Position numbers and translations under genes: made by a program. Of a stretch of DNA of 64,000 bases, positions 27,148 to 35,104 are shown piece after piece. The notes below the pieces were generated by a model. It ran no database searches and had not been told where the DNA came from. It was given only the letters and a program-made list of their open reading frames with translations. The first letter of the stretch is position 1, and the number at the start of each line of letters is the position of its first letter. The DNA comes from Micavibrio_A sp040381535 (GTDB lineage: Bacteria; Pseudomonadota; Alphaproteobacteria; Micavibrionales; Micavibrionaceae): positions 1 to 64,000 of the forward strand of contig JBEIHF010000005.1 of NCBI GenBank assembly GCA_040381535.1, written 5' to 3'.

Positions 27148-27759
27148 ATGAGTAACGAACCTGATCAAAAACCGGAAGAAACGCCGGACATAAATCCCGA
27201 AGCCTTGGCAGATCATGCGCAAACCTTTGGTGACGCCCCGCCTGTGAGTCTTTCCGCCGTGAAGATTGCGGCGCTTGAGGCCGAAGTCGTCGAATGGAAA
27301 GAAAAGATGATGCGCGCGTTGGCCGATGCCGAAAACACGCGCCGCCGCTCCGTAAAAGACCGCGAAGATGCTGGTAAATACGCCGTGACGTCTTTTGCCA
27401 AAGACCTTTTGGATTTTTCCGACAATTTCCACCGCGCTTTGGCCGCCATTTCCCCCGAATTGTATGACGATGAACGCATCGCGTCGATCATCACGGGATT
27501 GGAGGCGATGGATGCCAATCTGCTCAAGACATTCGAAAAACATGGCATCAAGAAAATCGAACCGCTGGATGAAACATTCAACCCTAACTTCCATGAAGTG
27601 ATGTTTGAAGCCCCCGTCCCCGGCAAACCCGCAGGTATTGTTATTCAAGTGGTCGAGGCGGGCTATGTGATTGCAGACCGCCTTTTGCGCGCCGCCAAAG
27701 TTGGCATATCCAAAGGCGGCCCCCTCAGCGGGGATCATCAGGTTGATAAATCAGCCTGA
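27148..27759 (+). CDS. grpE: GrpE nucleotide exchange factor
   Basis: Co-chaperone that releases ADP from DnaK, 203 residues. It has an acidic disordered N terminus, the long coiled-coil (KIAALEAEVVEWKEKMMRALADAENTRRRSVKDRED) and the beta-wing domain with FNPNFHEVMFEAPVPG and GYVIADRLLRAAKVGIS, as in the family signature. About 210 bp separate it from dnaK, so dnaK probably also has its own promoter. Confidence 0.96.
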   Translation: MSNEPDQKPEETPDINPEALADHAQTFGDAPPVSLSAVKIAALEAEVVEWKEKMMRALADAENTRRRSVKDREDAGKYAVTSFAKDLLDFSDNFHRALAAISPELYDDERIASIITGLEAMDANLLKTFEKHGIKKIEPLDETFNPNFHEVMFEAPVPGKPAGIVIQVVEAGYVIADRLLRAAKVGISKGGPLSGDHQVDKSA

Positions 27760-27880
27760 TCCAAACCTGCTATTTGCCCGTATAAACTACGGAAAAGTAT
27801 GAAAAACCCTCCGAATACAGAGGTTTAAAACTTGCTAGTCCCTCTGGCATTTGCTTGATGATGTGCTATATAAACACGTG

Positions 27881-27965
27881 ATCGCGGCAGTGCCGCCTAA
27901 TGGAAATGGTGGGCTTGTGCTGCACTGTGCGGGTGAGCCCCGTAAATTTGCCAACAAAGTGAGGT
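27881..27965 (+). promoter_or_regulatory. dnaK leader region with inverted repeats
   Basis: The 213-bp gap before dnaK holds a TATATA box at 27867-27872, then the palindrome GCGGCA-G-TGCCGC (27884-27896), then a possible stem GGGCT...AGCCC enclosing a GTGC-T-GCAC palindrome, and finally GTGAGGTAGTT before the ATG. I see no good sigma-32 promoter. A structured 5' leader is possible but unproven. Confidence 0.3.
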
Positions 27966-27972
27966 AGTTATA

Positions 27973-29901
27973 ATGGGCAAAGTAATTGGAATAGATTTGG
28001 GTACAACGAACTCCTGCGTCTCCGTCATGGACGGAAAGGAATCGCGGGTGATTGAAAACTCCGAAGGCGCGCGTACCACGCCTTCCATGGTGGCCTTTAC
28101 AAAAGACGGCGAACGCCATATTGGCCAATCCGCCAAACGTCAGGCCGTGACCAACCCCGAAAACACAATTTACGCGGTAAAGCGTTTGATCGGTCGTCGT
28201 TTCGAAGACGCCGAAGTGCAAAAGATGCTCAAAACTGCGCCGTTCAAAATTGTAAAATCAGATGGCGGGGACGCTTGGGTCGAAATCGACGGCGAGAAAA
28301 AATCGCCGGCGCAAATTTCCGCAATGATTTTGCAAAAAATGAAAGAAACCGCCGAAAGCTTCCTCGGCGAAAAAGTAGATCAGGCGGTTATCACAGTCCC
28401 CGCTTACTTCAACGATTCCCAACGCCAGGCAACGAAAGATGCCGGTAAAATCGCGGGCCTCGAAGTTTTGCGTATCATTAACGAACCAACGGCGGCCGCG
28501 CTTGCCTATGGTCTGGATAAAAAAGCCACGGGCACGATTGTCGTGTACGACCTTGGCGGCGGTACGTTTGACGTCTCCGTTCTCGAAATCGGCGACGGCG
28601 TGTTCGAAGTAAAATCCACCAACGGCGATACATTCCTCGGCGGTGAAGATTTTGACGCACGCATTATTGACTTCTTGGCCGATGAATTCAAAAAAGAACA
28701 GGCGATCGATCTGCGTAGCGATAAGCTCGCCCTGCAACGTCTGAAAGAAGCTGCCGAGCGCGCGAAGATCGAACTCTCCTCCTCGCAATCGACCGACGTC
28801 AACCTGCCCTTTATCACGGCGGATGCTTCGGGTCCAAAACACCTAAACATCAAACTGACGCGCGCCAAACTGGAATCCTTGGTTGATGACCTTATCAAAA
28901 AAACCACGGGTCCACTAAAAGCCGCACTGAAAGATGCAGGCTTGAAACCGTCCGACATAGATGATGTCGTTATGGTCGGCGGTATGACCCGCATGCCCAA
29001 AATCGTCGAAACTGTGAAGGAATTCTTTGGCAAGGAACCGCACAAAGGCGTAAACCCCGATGAAGTCGTTGCTGATGGCGCGGCAATTCAGGGCGGCGTT
29101 TTGCAAGGCGATGTCAAAGACGTTCTTTTGCTCGACGTTACGCCGCTTAGCTTGGGTATCGAAACGCTCGGCGGCGTGTTCACACGTTTGATCGACCGCA
29201 ACACCACGATCCCGACCAAAAAATCGCAGACCTTCTCCACGGCTGAAGACAATCAGTCGGCGGTGACGATCCGCGTGTTCCAAGGGGAGCGCGAAATGGC
29301 GGCGGACAACAAACTGCTCGGCCAATTCGATCTCGTCGGCATTCCTTCCGCCCCGCGCGGCGTACCGCAAGTCGAAGTCACGTTTGACATCGATGCCAAT
29401 GGTATCGTTCACGTGACGGCAAAAGACAAAGCGACCGGCAAGGAACAGCAAATTCGTATTCAGGCTTCGGGTGGTTTGTCCGATGCTGATATCGAAAAAA
29501 TGGTCAAGGATGCCGAAGTGAACGCCGACACGGATAAGAAAAAACGTGAGATGATCGAGGCGAAAAACCAAGCGGAATCTACCATCCACCAAACGGAAAA
29601 ATCGCTAAAGGACTTGGGCGACCAAGTGGCGTCCTCGGATCGCAAGGCCGCGGAAGATGCGATTGGCGAACTCCGTGCAGCGATGGATAAGGAAGACAAA
29701 GCCGCCATTGAAGCCAAGACGACCGCACTCATGGAAGCCAGCATGAAGATCGGCGAACAGGCCTACCGCAAAGCGCAGGAAGATCAGGCGGGAACGCCCG
29801 ACAATGCGCAAGCCTCGGAAGCTCCTGAAACAGGGGCCGCAAGCAACGATGACGTTATCGACGCGGACTTTACCGAAGTCGATGACAATAAAAAACAGTA
29901 A
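27973..29901 (+). CDS. dnaK: Chaperone DnaK (Hsp70)
   Basis: Full-length Hsp70, 642 residues. Signatures: GIDLGTTNSCVSVMDG at the N terminus, VYDLGGGTFDVSVLEIG, and VVMVGGMTRMPKIVE, followed by the linker DVLLLDVTPLSLGIE and the substrate-binding domain. The C terminus ends in an acidic tail (VIDADFTEVDD) typical of bacterial DnaK. A strong terminator follows, separating it from dnaJ. Confidence 0.98.
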   Translation: MGKVIGIDLGTTNSCVSVMDGKESRVIENSEGARTTPSMVAFTKDGERHIGQSAKRQAVTNPENTIYAVKRLIGRRFEDAEVQKMLKTAPFKIVKSDGGDAWVEIDGEKKSPAQISAMILQKMKETAESFLGEKVDQAVITVPAYFNDSQRQATKDAGKIAGLEVLRIINEPTAAALAYGLDKKATGTIVVYDLGGGTFDVSVLEIGDGVFEVKSTNGDTFLGGEDFDARIIDFLADEFKKEQAIDLRSDKLALQRLKEAAERAKIELSSSQSTDVNLPFITADASGPKHLNIKLTRAKLESLVDDLIKKTTGPLKAALKDAGLKPSDIDDVVMVGGMTRMPKIVETVKEFFGKEPHKGVNPDEVVADGAAIQGGVLQGDVKDVLLLDVTPLSLGIETLGGVFTRLIDRNTTIPTKKSQTFSTAEDNQSAVTIRVFQGEREMAADNKLLGQFDLVGIPSAPRGVPQVEVTFDIDANGIVHVTAKDKATGKEQQIRIQASGGLSDADIEKMVKDAEVNADTDKKKREMIEAKNQAESTIHQTEKSLKDLGDQVASSDRKAAEDAIGELRAAMDKEDKAAIEAKTTALMEASMKIGEQAYRKAQEDQAGTPDNAQASEAPETGAASNDDVIDADFTEVDDNKKQ

Positions 29902-29938
29902 TCCCGTGATGATAACTATCGAGGGATAACTCTGTAGA

Positions 29939-29960
29939 CCCCCGCGAAAGCGGGGGTTTT
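29939..29960 (+). terminator. Rho-independent terminator after dnaK
   Basis: CCCCCGC (29939-29945), loop GAAA, GCGGGGG (29950-29956), followed by TTTT. The tight GAAA-capped stem of seven GC-rich pairs makes this a strong site; dnaJ expression must come from read-through or its own promoter. Confidence 0.9.
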
Positions 29961-30003
29961 CGGGTTGTACGGCAAGCAATCAGTACAGTAATATACGAAG
30001 GTC

Positions 30004-31161
30004 ATGGCACAGGATTACTACGAAACATTGGGCATCGATAAAAAAGCCAACGCGGAGGACATCAAAAAGGCCTACCGCAAGCTCGCCATGAAATACCACC
30101 CAGACCAGAACAAAGACGACAAAGCTGCTGAAACCAAATTTAAGGAAATCAGCGAAGCGTACGATATTCTGAAAGACGAACAAAAACGCGCGGCCTATGA
30201 CCGTTTCGGCAAAGGCGCGTTTGATGGCTCCATGGGCGGCGGCGGATTCAATACCGGCGGCATGGGGGCAGGGGCAGGATTTAGTGGCAACTTCTCCGAT
30301 ATTTTCGAAGACATGTTCGGCGATATCATGGGAGGTGCGCGCGGGCGGGGCGGTCAGGCCTCCATGCGCGGCTCGGACTTGCAATACACGATGGAAATCA
30401 CGCTCGAAGAAGCGTTCAAAGGCAAAGAAGCCACCATCAAAATTCCTGTCAACGACACGTGCGATAAATGCGAGGGTTCTGGCGCAGAATCCGGCAAGGG
30501 CGCGGAACAATGCCCCACCTGCTCCGGTTCGGGACGCATGCGCGCACAACAGGGCTTCTTCACAATCGAACGCAGCTGCTCCACCTGCAACGGCGCAGGC
30601 ACTATTATTAAAGACCCTTGCAAAAAATGTTCGGGAGCGGGCCGCATCAGAAAAGAAAAAATGCTCAAAGTTCAAATTCCGACGGGTATTGATAGCGGAC
30701 GCCGCATACGTTTGGCAGGCGAAGGCGAAGCCGGTATGCGCGGCGCCACGTCGGGTGATCTTTACGTCCTCGTTGCCATCAAACCACACAAATTCTTCCG
30801 CCGCGATGGCGCGAATTTATACTGCCGCGTGCCAATTCCTATGATGACGGCAACATTAGGCGGAGATTTACAAGTGCCGAGTATCGACGGATCGCGCAAT
30901 TCCGTTAAGATTCCCGCAGGTACACAAACAGGCCAGCAATTCCGCCTAAAATCCAAAGGCATGAATGTCATGCGATCGGATGCCTTCGGCGATCTTTATA
31001 TTGAAATCTTTGTCGAAACGCCTGTTAACTTGAACAGCAAACAAAAGGACCTGCTTAAGAAACTGGCGGATGATCTCGGCAGCGACAAAGGCGAACATTC
31101 GCCGGAATCTTCCAGCTTCATGCAAAAGATGAAAGACATCTGGAGCGACCTGAAGAATTAA
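30004..31161 (+). CDS. dnaJ: Chaperone DnaJ (Hsp40)
   Basis: Type I Hsp40 of 385 residues. The J domain has the HPD motif (MKYHPDQN), then a Gly/Phe/Met-rich linker (MGGGGFNTGGMGAGAGF), then four zinc-finger repeats CDKCEGSG, CPTCSGSG, CSTCNGAG and CKKCSGAG, then the substrate-binding C-terminal domains. It stimulates DnaK ATPase and presents unfolded substrates. Confidence 0.98.
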   Translation: MAQDYYETLGIDKKANAEDIKKAYRKLAMKYHPDQNKDDKAAETKFKEISEAYDILKDEQKRAAYDRFGKGAFDGSMGGGGFNTGGMGAGAGFSGNFSDIFEDMFGDIMGGARGRGGQASMRGSDLQYTMEITLEEAFKGKEATIKIPVNDTCDKCEGSGAESGKGAEQCPTCSGSGRMRAQQGFFTIERSCSTCNGAGTIIKDPCKKCSGAGRIRKEKMLKVQIPTGIDSGRRIRLAGEGEAGMRGATSGDLYVLVAIKPHKFFRRDGANLYCRVPIPMMTATLGGDLQVPSIDGSRNSVKIPAGTQTGQQFRLKSKGMNVMRSDAFGDLYIEIFVETPVNLNSKQKDLLKKLADDLGSDKGEHSPESSSFMQKMKDIWSDLKN

Positions 31162-31190
31162 AATCTGAACTTTACAAAAGGAACCCGCCT

Positions 31191-31628
31191 ATGGCGATCT
31201 GGTCTAAAAACTATACATTGGAAGACCTGAACAATTTCCGCGGCCTCCACAAAAACAACGTGAACAAGGTTCTTGATATTGTATTTACCCACATCGGCGA
31301 TGAAACCCTCACCGCTACCATGCCCGTCGACCATCGCACCATTCAACCTTTTGGCATTCTGCACGGCGGCGTCAGCTGTGTGCTCGGTGAAACGCTCGGC
31401 TCTGTAGCCGCATGGATGTGTGTCGATCCCGACAAACAAAAAGCCATTGGCATTGAAATTCATGCGCACCATCTGCGCCCTGTTTCAAAGGGTATGATCA
31501 CAGGTATCTGCAAATCTCTACACCGTGGTCGCACCATGCATCTCTGGCAAATCGACACCTTCAACGATGAAAGCAAAATGAACTGCACCATGCGCATCTC
31601 CGTCGCAATCAGGAGTATTCAAGAATGA
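31191..31628 (+). CDS. Hotdog-fold acyl-CoA thioesterase (PaaI/YdiI-like)
   Basis: A 145-residue hotdog protein expected to hydrolyse acyl- or aroyl-CoA esters. The core is FGILHGGVSCVLGETLGSVAAWM, with the HGG loop and the catalytic Glu in the central helix, as in YdiI/MenI-type enzymes. It overlaps the dapB start by four bases, so the two are translated together. Confidence 0.88.
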   Translation: MAIWSKNYTLEDLNNFRGLHKNNVNKVLDIVFTHIGDETLTATMPVDHRTIQPFGILHGGVSCVLGETLGSVAAWMCVDPDKQKAIGIEIHAHHLRPVSKGMITGICKSLHRGRTMHLWQIDTFNDESKMNCTMRISVAIRSIQE

Positions 31629-32368
31629 AGATAGGCGTTGCAGGATACACGGGCCGTTTGGGCCAATTGCTGATCGCGGAATTGCAAGCGGACAAACACC
31701 CGTCCATCGAATTCGTGGGCGGATCGTCGCGCATGGCACACAAAGAAAGCTTTAATGTTTATACAGCTTCCGAAGATTTGTTTCATGTGTCGGATTGCGT
31801 GATCGATTTCACCACGCCCGAGGCAACTCTACACCACATCCATACCGCTGCAAAAACCAAAAAGAAACTAATCGTCGGTACGACAGGTCTGGCCGAAGAA
31901 CATTACAAAGCACTCGCCGAAGCCGCCAAAAAAACCGCAATCATTCAAGCCGCGAACACGAGCGTCGGTGTCAATTTACTACTGGCTTTGGTGGAAGAAG
32001 CCGCCAAGAAATTGGGTCGTGCGTGGGACATCGAAATTTTCGAATTGCACCATAAAAGCAAAGTGGACTCGCCCTCTGGCACGGCGCTGGCGCTCGCCAA
32101 CGCCGCCAAGGAAGGCCGTGGCCATGGCAATTTTGCGAATTTCCGCACCGGCAAACGCGTGGATGGTGATATTGGTTTCGCCGTTTCGCGCGGCGGCGAC
32201 GTGGTGGGAGAACATATGGTGACGTTCTTTGGCGCGGGCGAAAGACTGGAACTGGGCCACAAAGCCACAGACCGTGCCCTCTTTGCGCGCGGCGCGATTC
32301 AGGCGGCGCAATGGCTACACGGCCAGCCTCCCGGGCTCTACGCTATGCGAGACGTCTTGGGACTGTAG
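31625..32368 (+). CDS. dapB: 4-hydroxy-tetrahydrodipicolinate reductase
   Basis: NAD(P)H-dependent reductase of the lysine/diaminopimelate pathway, 247 residues. The nucleotide loop is GVAGYTGRLGQLL, and the catalytic signature is ELHHKSKVDSPSGTALALA with the essential His and Lys residues. VGTTGLAEE and NTSVGVNLLLAL are further family blocks. The 3' end overlaps the convergent Ogt-type gene by 54 bases. Confidence 0.95.
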   Translation: MKIGVAGYTGRLGQLLIAELQADKHPSIEFVGGSSRMAHKESFNVYTASEDLFHVSDCVIDFTTPEATLHHIHTAAKTKKKLIVGTTGLAEEHYKALAEAAKKTAIIQAANTSVGVNLLLALVEEAAKKLGRAWDIEIFELHHKSKVDSPSGTALALANAAKEGRGHGNFANFRTGKRVDGDIGFAVSRGGDVVGEHMVTFFGAGERLELGHKATDRALFARGAIQAAQWLHGQPPGLYAMRDVLGL

Positions 32369-33205
32369 AGTCTCGGACTCTAAACCGAGGATGATTTTCT
32401 TGCGCGCGGACCCCCACATATAATTTTCGACGATCCCGCTTTTTTGAATCACGCGGTGGCAAGGTATCAAAAGGGAGATGGGGTTATACCCCACTGCCGT
32501 TCCCACGGCACGGCTGGCAGTGGGTGCGCCCAGCGCATCGGCAACATCTTGATAACTTACTGTGGTGCCCGTCGGAATTTTGAGCAAAGCACGCCAAACC
32601 TGAATTTGAAAATTCGTACCGTGCAGATCGAGTTTTAATATGCGCGCTTGATCACCTTTGCCTTGCCAGATGCTCAGGATTTGATCGGCCGATCTTTGCG
32701 TGACGCTCCTATCTTCTACATATTGCGCCTTGGGCCAGTGCCGCTGCATTTCCTTTAAAGGAATAGAGCGATCTTCATCGACAACGAAACCCAACCAGCA
32801 AACGCCGACATCGGTTTGTCCGATCAGAATATCGCCCAACGGTGATGAATGGTAGCCACAGGAAATTGTCATCCCCTCACCACGTTTCTGCACCATACCC
32901 GGTGTCGCGGATTCTATCGTCACGAACAAATCATGCAGACGCCCGCTACCAGACAATCCCGTTTGATACGCGGCTTCCAGTGTAGGATATCCTTCAAGTA
33001 AAAAATCCCGTGCGCATTTGTATTGGAGATATTGCACCATGCGTTTGGGGCTGATGCCCACACGCTCTTTAAACAGTTTTTGAAAATGCGTAGGCTCGTA
33101 ACCGAAGCGTTCCGCCAGCGCATCGAGATCTGGCATTGCGCCCGAAGGCTGTGCCGCCAGATAATCGATGGCGCCGGCTATGATGTCGTACTGAAATTCG
33201 CCCAT
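32315..33205 (-). CDS. Ada-like protein: AraC helix-turn-helix plus O6-methylguanine methyltransferase
   Basis: A 296-residue fusion. Residues 1-100 form an AraC-type DNA-binding domain (DALAERFGYEPTHFQKLFKERVGISPKRMVQYLQ), and residues 110-270 form the Ogt/Ada-C alkyl-transfer domain with the active site IPCHRVI and the preceding SRAVGTAVGYNP. The enzyme moves methyl or larger alkyl groups from O6-guanine to its own Cys. The N-terminal Zn/methylphosphotriester-sensing domain of E. coli Ada is missing, so how it would sense damage is unclear. The final 20 residues after GLESE overlap dapB. Confidence 0.92.
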   Translation of the reverse strand: MGEFQYDIIAGAIDYLAAQPSGAMPDLDALAERFGYEPTHFQKLFKERVGISPKRMVQYLQYKCARDFLLEGYPTLEAAYQTGLSGSGRLHDLFVTIESATPGMVQKRGEGMTISCGYHSSPLGDILIGQTDVGVCWLGFVVDEDRSIPLKEMQRHWPKAQYVEDRSVTQRSADQILSIWQGKGDQARILKLDLHGTNFQIQVWRALLKIPTGTTVSYQDVADALGAPTASRAVGTAVGYNPISLLIPCHRVIQKSGIVENYMWGSARKKIILGLESETLQSQDVSHSVEPGRLAV

Positions 33206-33266
33206 GGGGATAACTTAGAACTTTATCCCCCTACCCGCCAACCCGTTTCTTGGGATATATAAAGAC

Positions 33267-33908
33267 ATGACCAAGGACAAAGTAGTTGAACTCTTTAAAC
33301 GCCTGCAGGCTGTAAACCCCGAACCCAAGGGCGAACTGGAATGGACCAATCCGTTCACGCTGCTGGTGGCAGTGGCATTGTCAGCCCAAGCGACGGACAA
33401 ATCCGTCAACAAAGCAACACCCGCTTTATTCAAAGCCGCCGATACACCGAAAAAAATGGTAAAGCTCGGCGAAGATAAAATCCGTACCTACATCAAAACT
33501 ATCGGACTTTTTAATTCCAAGGCCAAGAACGTCGCCGCGCTTTCGCAAATACTAATTGACAATTATGGCGGCGAAGTCCCTGCCGATAGAGACGAACTTG
33601 TAAAATTGCCGGGCGTCGGGCGCAAAACCGCGAACGTGGTTTTGAACATGGCGTTTGGGCAACCAACCATGGCGGTGGATACGCATATTTTTCGGGTATC
33701 TAACAGAACAGGCCTCGCCCCCGCGCCGAATGTCGAAAAGGTCGAACAAAAACTGGAAAAAGTCATTCCTGATGAATTCAAAATGCACGCCCACCACTGG
33801 CTAATACTGCACGGACGCTATATCTGCATAGCCAGAAGGCCCAAATGCTATGAATGCCCCGTAGTAGATCTGTGCGCTTTCAAGGACAAGAATTTAATCC
33901 CGCCATAA
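33267..33908 (+). CDS. nth: Endonuclease III
   Basis: Base-excision-repair glycosylase/AP lyase for oxidised pyrimidines, 213 residues. The helix-hairpin-helix is LPGVGRKTANVVLNMAFG, including the catalytic Lys, followed by VDTHIFRVSNRTGLA with the catalytic Asp. The [4Fe-4S] cluster loop is C-x6-C-x2-C-x5-C in YICIARRPKCYECPVVDLCAF. It is divergent from the Ada-like gene. Confidence 0.96.
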   Translation: MTKDKVVELFKRLQAVNPEPKGELEWTNPFTLLVAVALSAQATDKSVNKATPALFKAADTPKKMVKLGEDKIRTYIKTIGLFNSKAKNVAALSQILIDNYGGEVPADRDELVKLPGVGRKTANVVLNMAFGQPTMAVDTHIFRVSNRTGLAPAPNVEKVEQKLEKVIPDEFKMHAHHWLILHGRYICIARRPKCYECPVVDLCAFKDKNLIPP

Positions 33909-33916
33909 AAACAAAA

Positions 33917-33945
33917 AAACCGAACATCACTGTCCGGTTTTCTTT
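33917..33945. terminator. Bidirectional terminator between nth and bactofilin
   Basis: AAACCG-A-ACA, loop TCAC, TGT-C-CGGTTT followed by TTCTTT on the plus strand, and an A/T run on the other side, so it can serve both convergent genes. Confidence 0.75.
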
Positions 33946-33965
33946 GGGAATATGACTTGTTCCGA

Positions 33966-34838
33966 TTACTCGGCAGCGACAGCCTTGCCTTCGAAAGGCA
34001 GTTCCGCGCCAAAGTCATTAGACTTTCCCTTAACTTTGTTGCTGCGTTGAACAGCACCTGCGCTCTTCGCATCCAAAGGAGAAATTTGTCCGTCAAGAAA
34101 AGCACCTGCTTCCATCGCCATTTCTTTGTAAGCGATCGAACCTTTGATCGAGCCAGTAGCTTTGATCGTCAGGCGGCCGCGTACCGTGAGGTCGCCTTCA
34201 AAGCGACCTGCGATCGTAGCTTCATCGATATCAACCGTGCCGAAATAAGCACCAGCTTCGGTGATTTCGAGAACGCTTGCACCTTTCAGTGCGGCTTCGA
34301 CAGTTCCTTCTACGACCAGGTGATCGCAAGACTCTATTTCACCGGAGAGCGTGATACCCTGACCGATGTAAAGTTTGCGGCCGGATGCGGGATCGTTTGC
34401 CGTGGAAGGCGAAGAGCCGTATGCGGCTGCGCCGGGATAAGCGCCGGGGTATGCACCGGGAACGCGTCCTGCCATCGGGTTCTGGCCCGGACGAGAGAAC
34501 ACACCACCGGGGATATCGATGCGGGAAGGTGCGGAGTCTTTGGACTCGGTTTTGTTATCTTGGTCGGCCATTGTGGATGTGTCCTTTTCTTCTTGATATA
34601 GAGTAGATTCATAAACATAAAACTGGTTTTCGGTCAATGGCTGGCTTTGGTTTGCAGGCGGAGCCTTCACGGCGGCCTGCACCGCTTCGTTCCGTGCATA
34701 ACGCTCTACGGCGGATGTCTCTATCACTTTGGTTTGATAGGGAAATGCGCCTTGTTCGGGCTCGGCCTGCGGTGCTTCTTTTTGCTCATCGCGCTGGTTC
34801 TTAGCTTGGTCAGACCCGTAGTTAGTTCTGTGAAACAT
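33966..34838 (-). CDS. Bactofilin-family polymer-forming protein
   Basis: Cytoskeletal protein of the bactofilin (DUF583) family, 290 residues. The conserved beta-helix core runs from IGQGITLSGEIESCDHLVVEGTVEAAL through FEGDLTVRGRLTIKATGSIKGSIAYKEM. The N-terminal half is disordered and rich in Gln, Glu and Pro, with tandem PGAY units (PGAYPGAYPG). I use the ATG at 34838, but the ATG of MADQDNK at about 34572 has a better ribosome binding site (AAAGGA) and would leave a shorter, more standard bactofilin. The family shapes cells or anchors enzymes at membranes. Confidence 0.87.
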   Translation of the reverse strand: MFHRTNYGSDQAKNQRDEQKEAPQAEPEQGAFPYQTKVIETSAVERYARNEAVQAAVKAPPANQSQPLTENQFYVYESTLYQEEKDTSTMADQDNKTESKDSAPSRIDIPGGVFSRPGQNPMAGRVPGAYPGAYPGAAAYGSSPSTANDPASGRKLYIGQGITLSGEIESCDHLVVEGTVEAALKGASVLEITEAGAYFGTVDIDEATIAGRFEGDLTVRGRLTIKATGSIKGSIAYKEMAMEAGAFLDGQISPLDAKSAGAVQRSNKVKGKSNDFGAELPFEGKAVAAE

Positions 34839-35104
34839 GATTCTCTCGCTCCGTATTTTTAGACATCCCGAAAGACATAAAAACATGCCAGCCGACATGC
34901 CCTAACACCTTGGTGATGATTGATAAATTCAAGCTAACATGGGGTATTCACTGCTTCAAGACGCTAAACGACTTATAAACAACTTATTCGGAACCAATTG
35001 ATATAACTGTATAATTAGTATGTGTTATGGTGTGAATAAGTTGCGTGTGTATTGCAGCTATTGCATCGCATGAGCATCGCTATTTTAAGCCGTTGAAATC
35101 ATTT

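Noticed and set aside
26296..27738. A 480-codon open frame on the minus strand opposite the secreted protein and grpE
   Set aside because: It lies antisense to two well supported genes, shows no domain and is rich in His, Arg, Phe and Gly as expected from reading coding DNA backwards.
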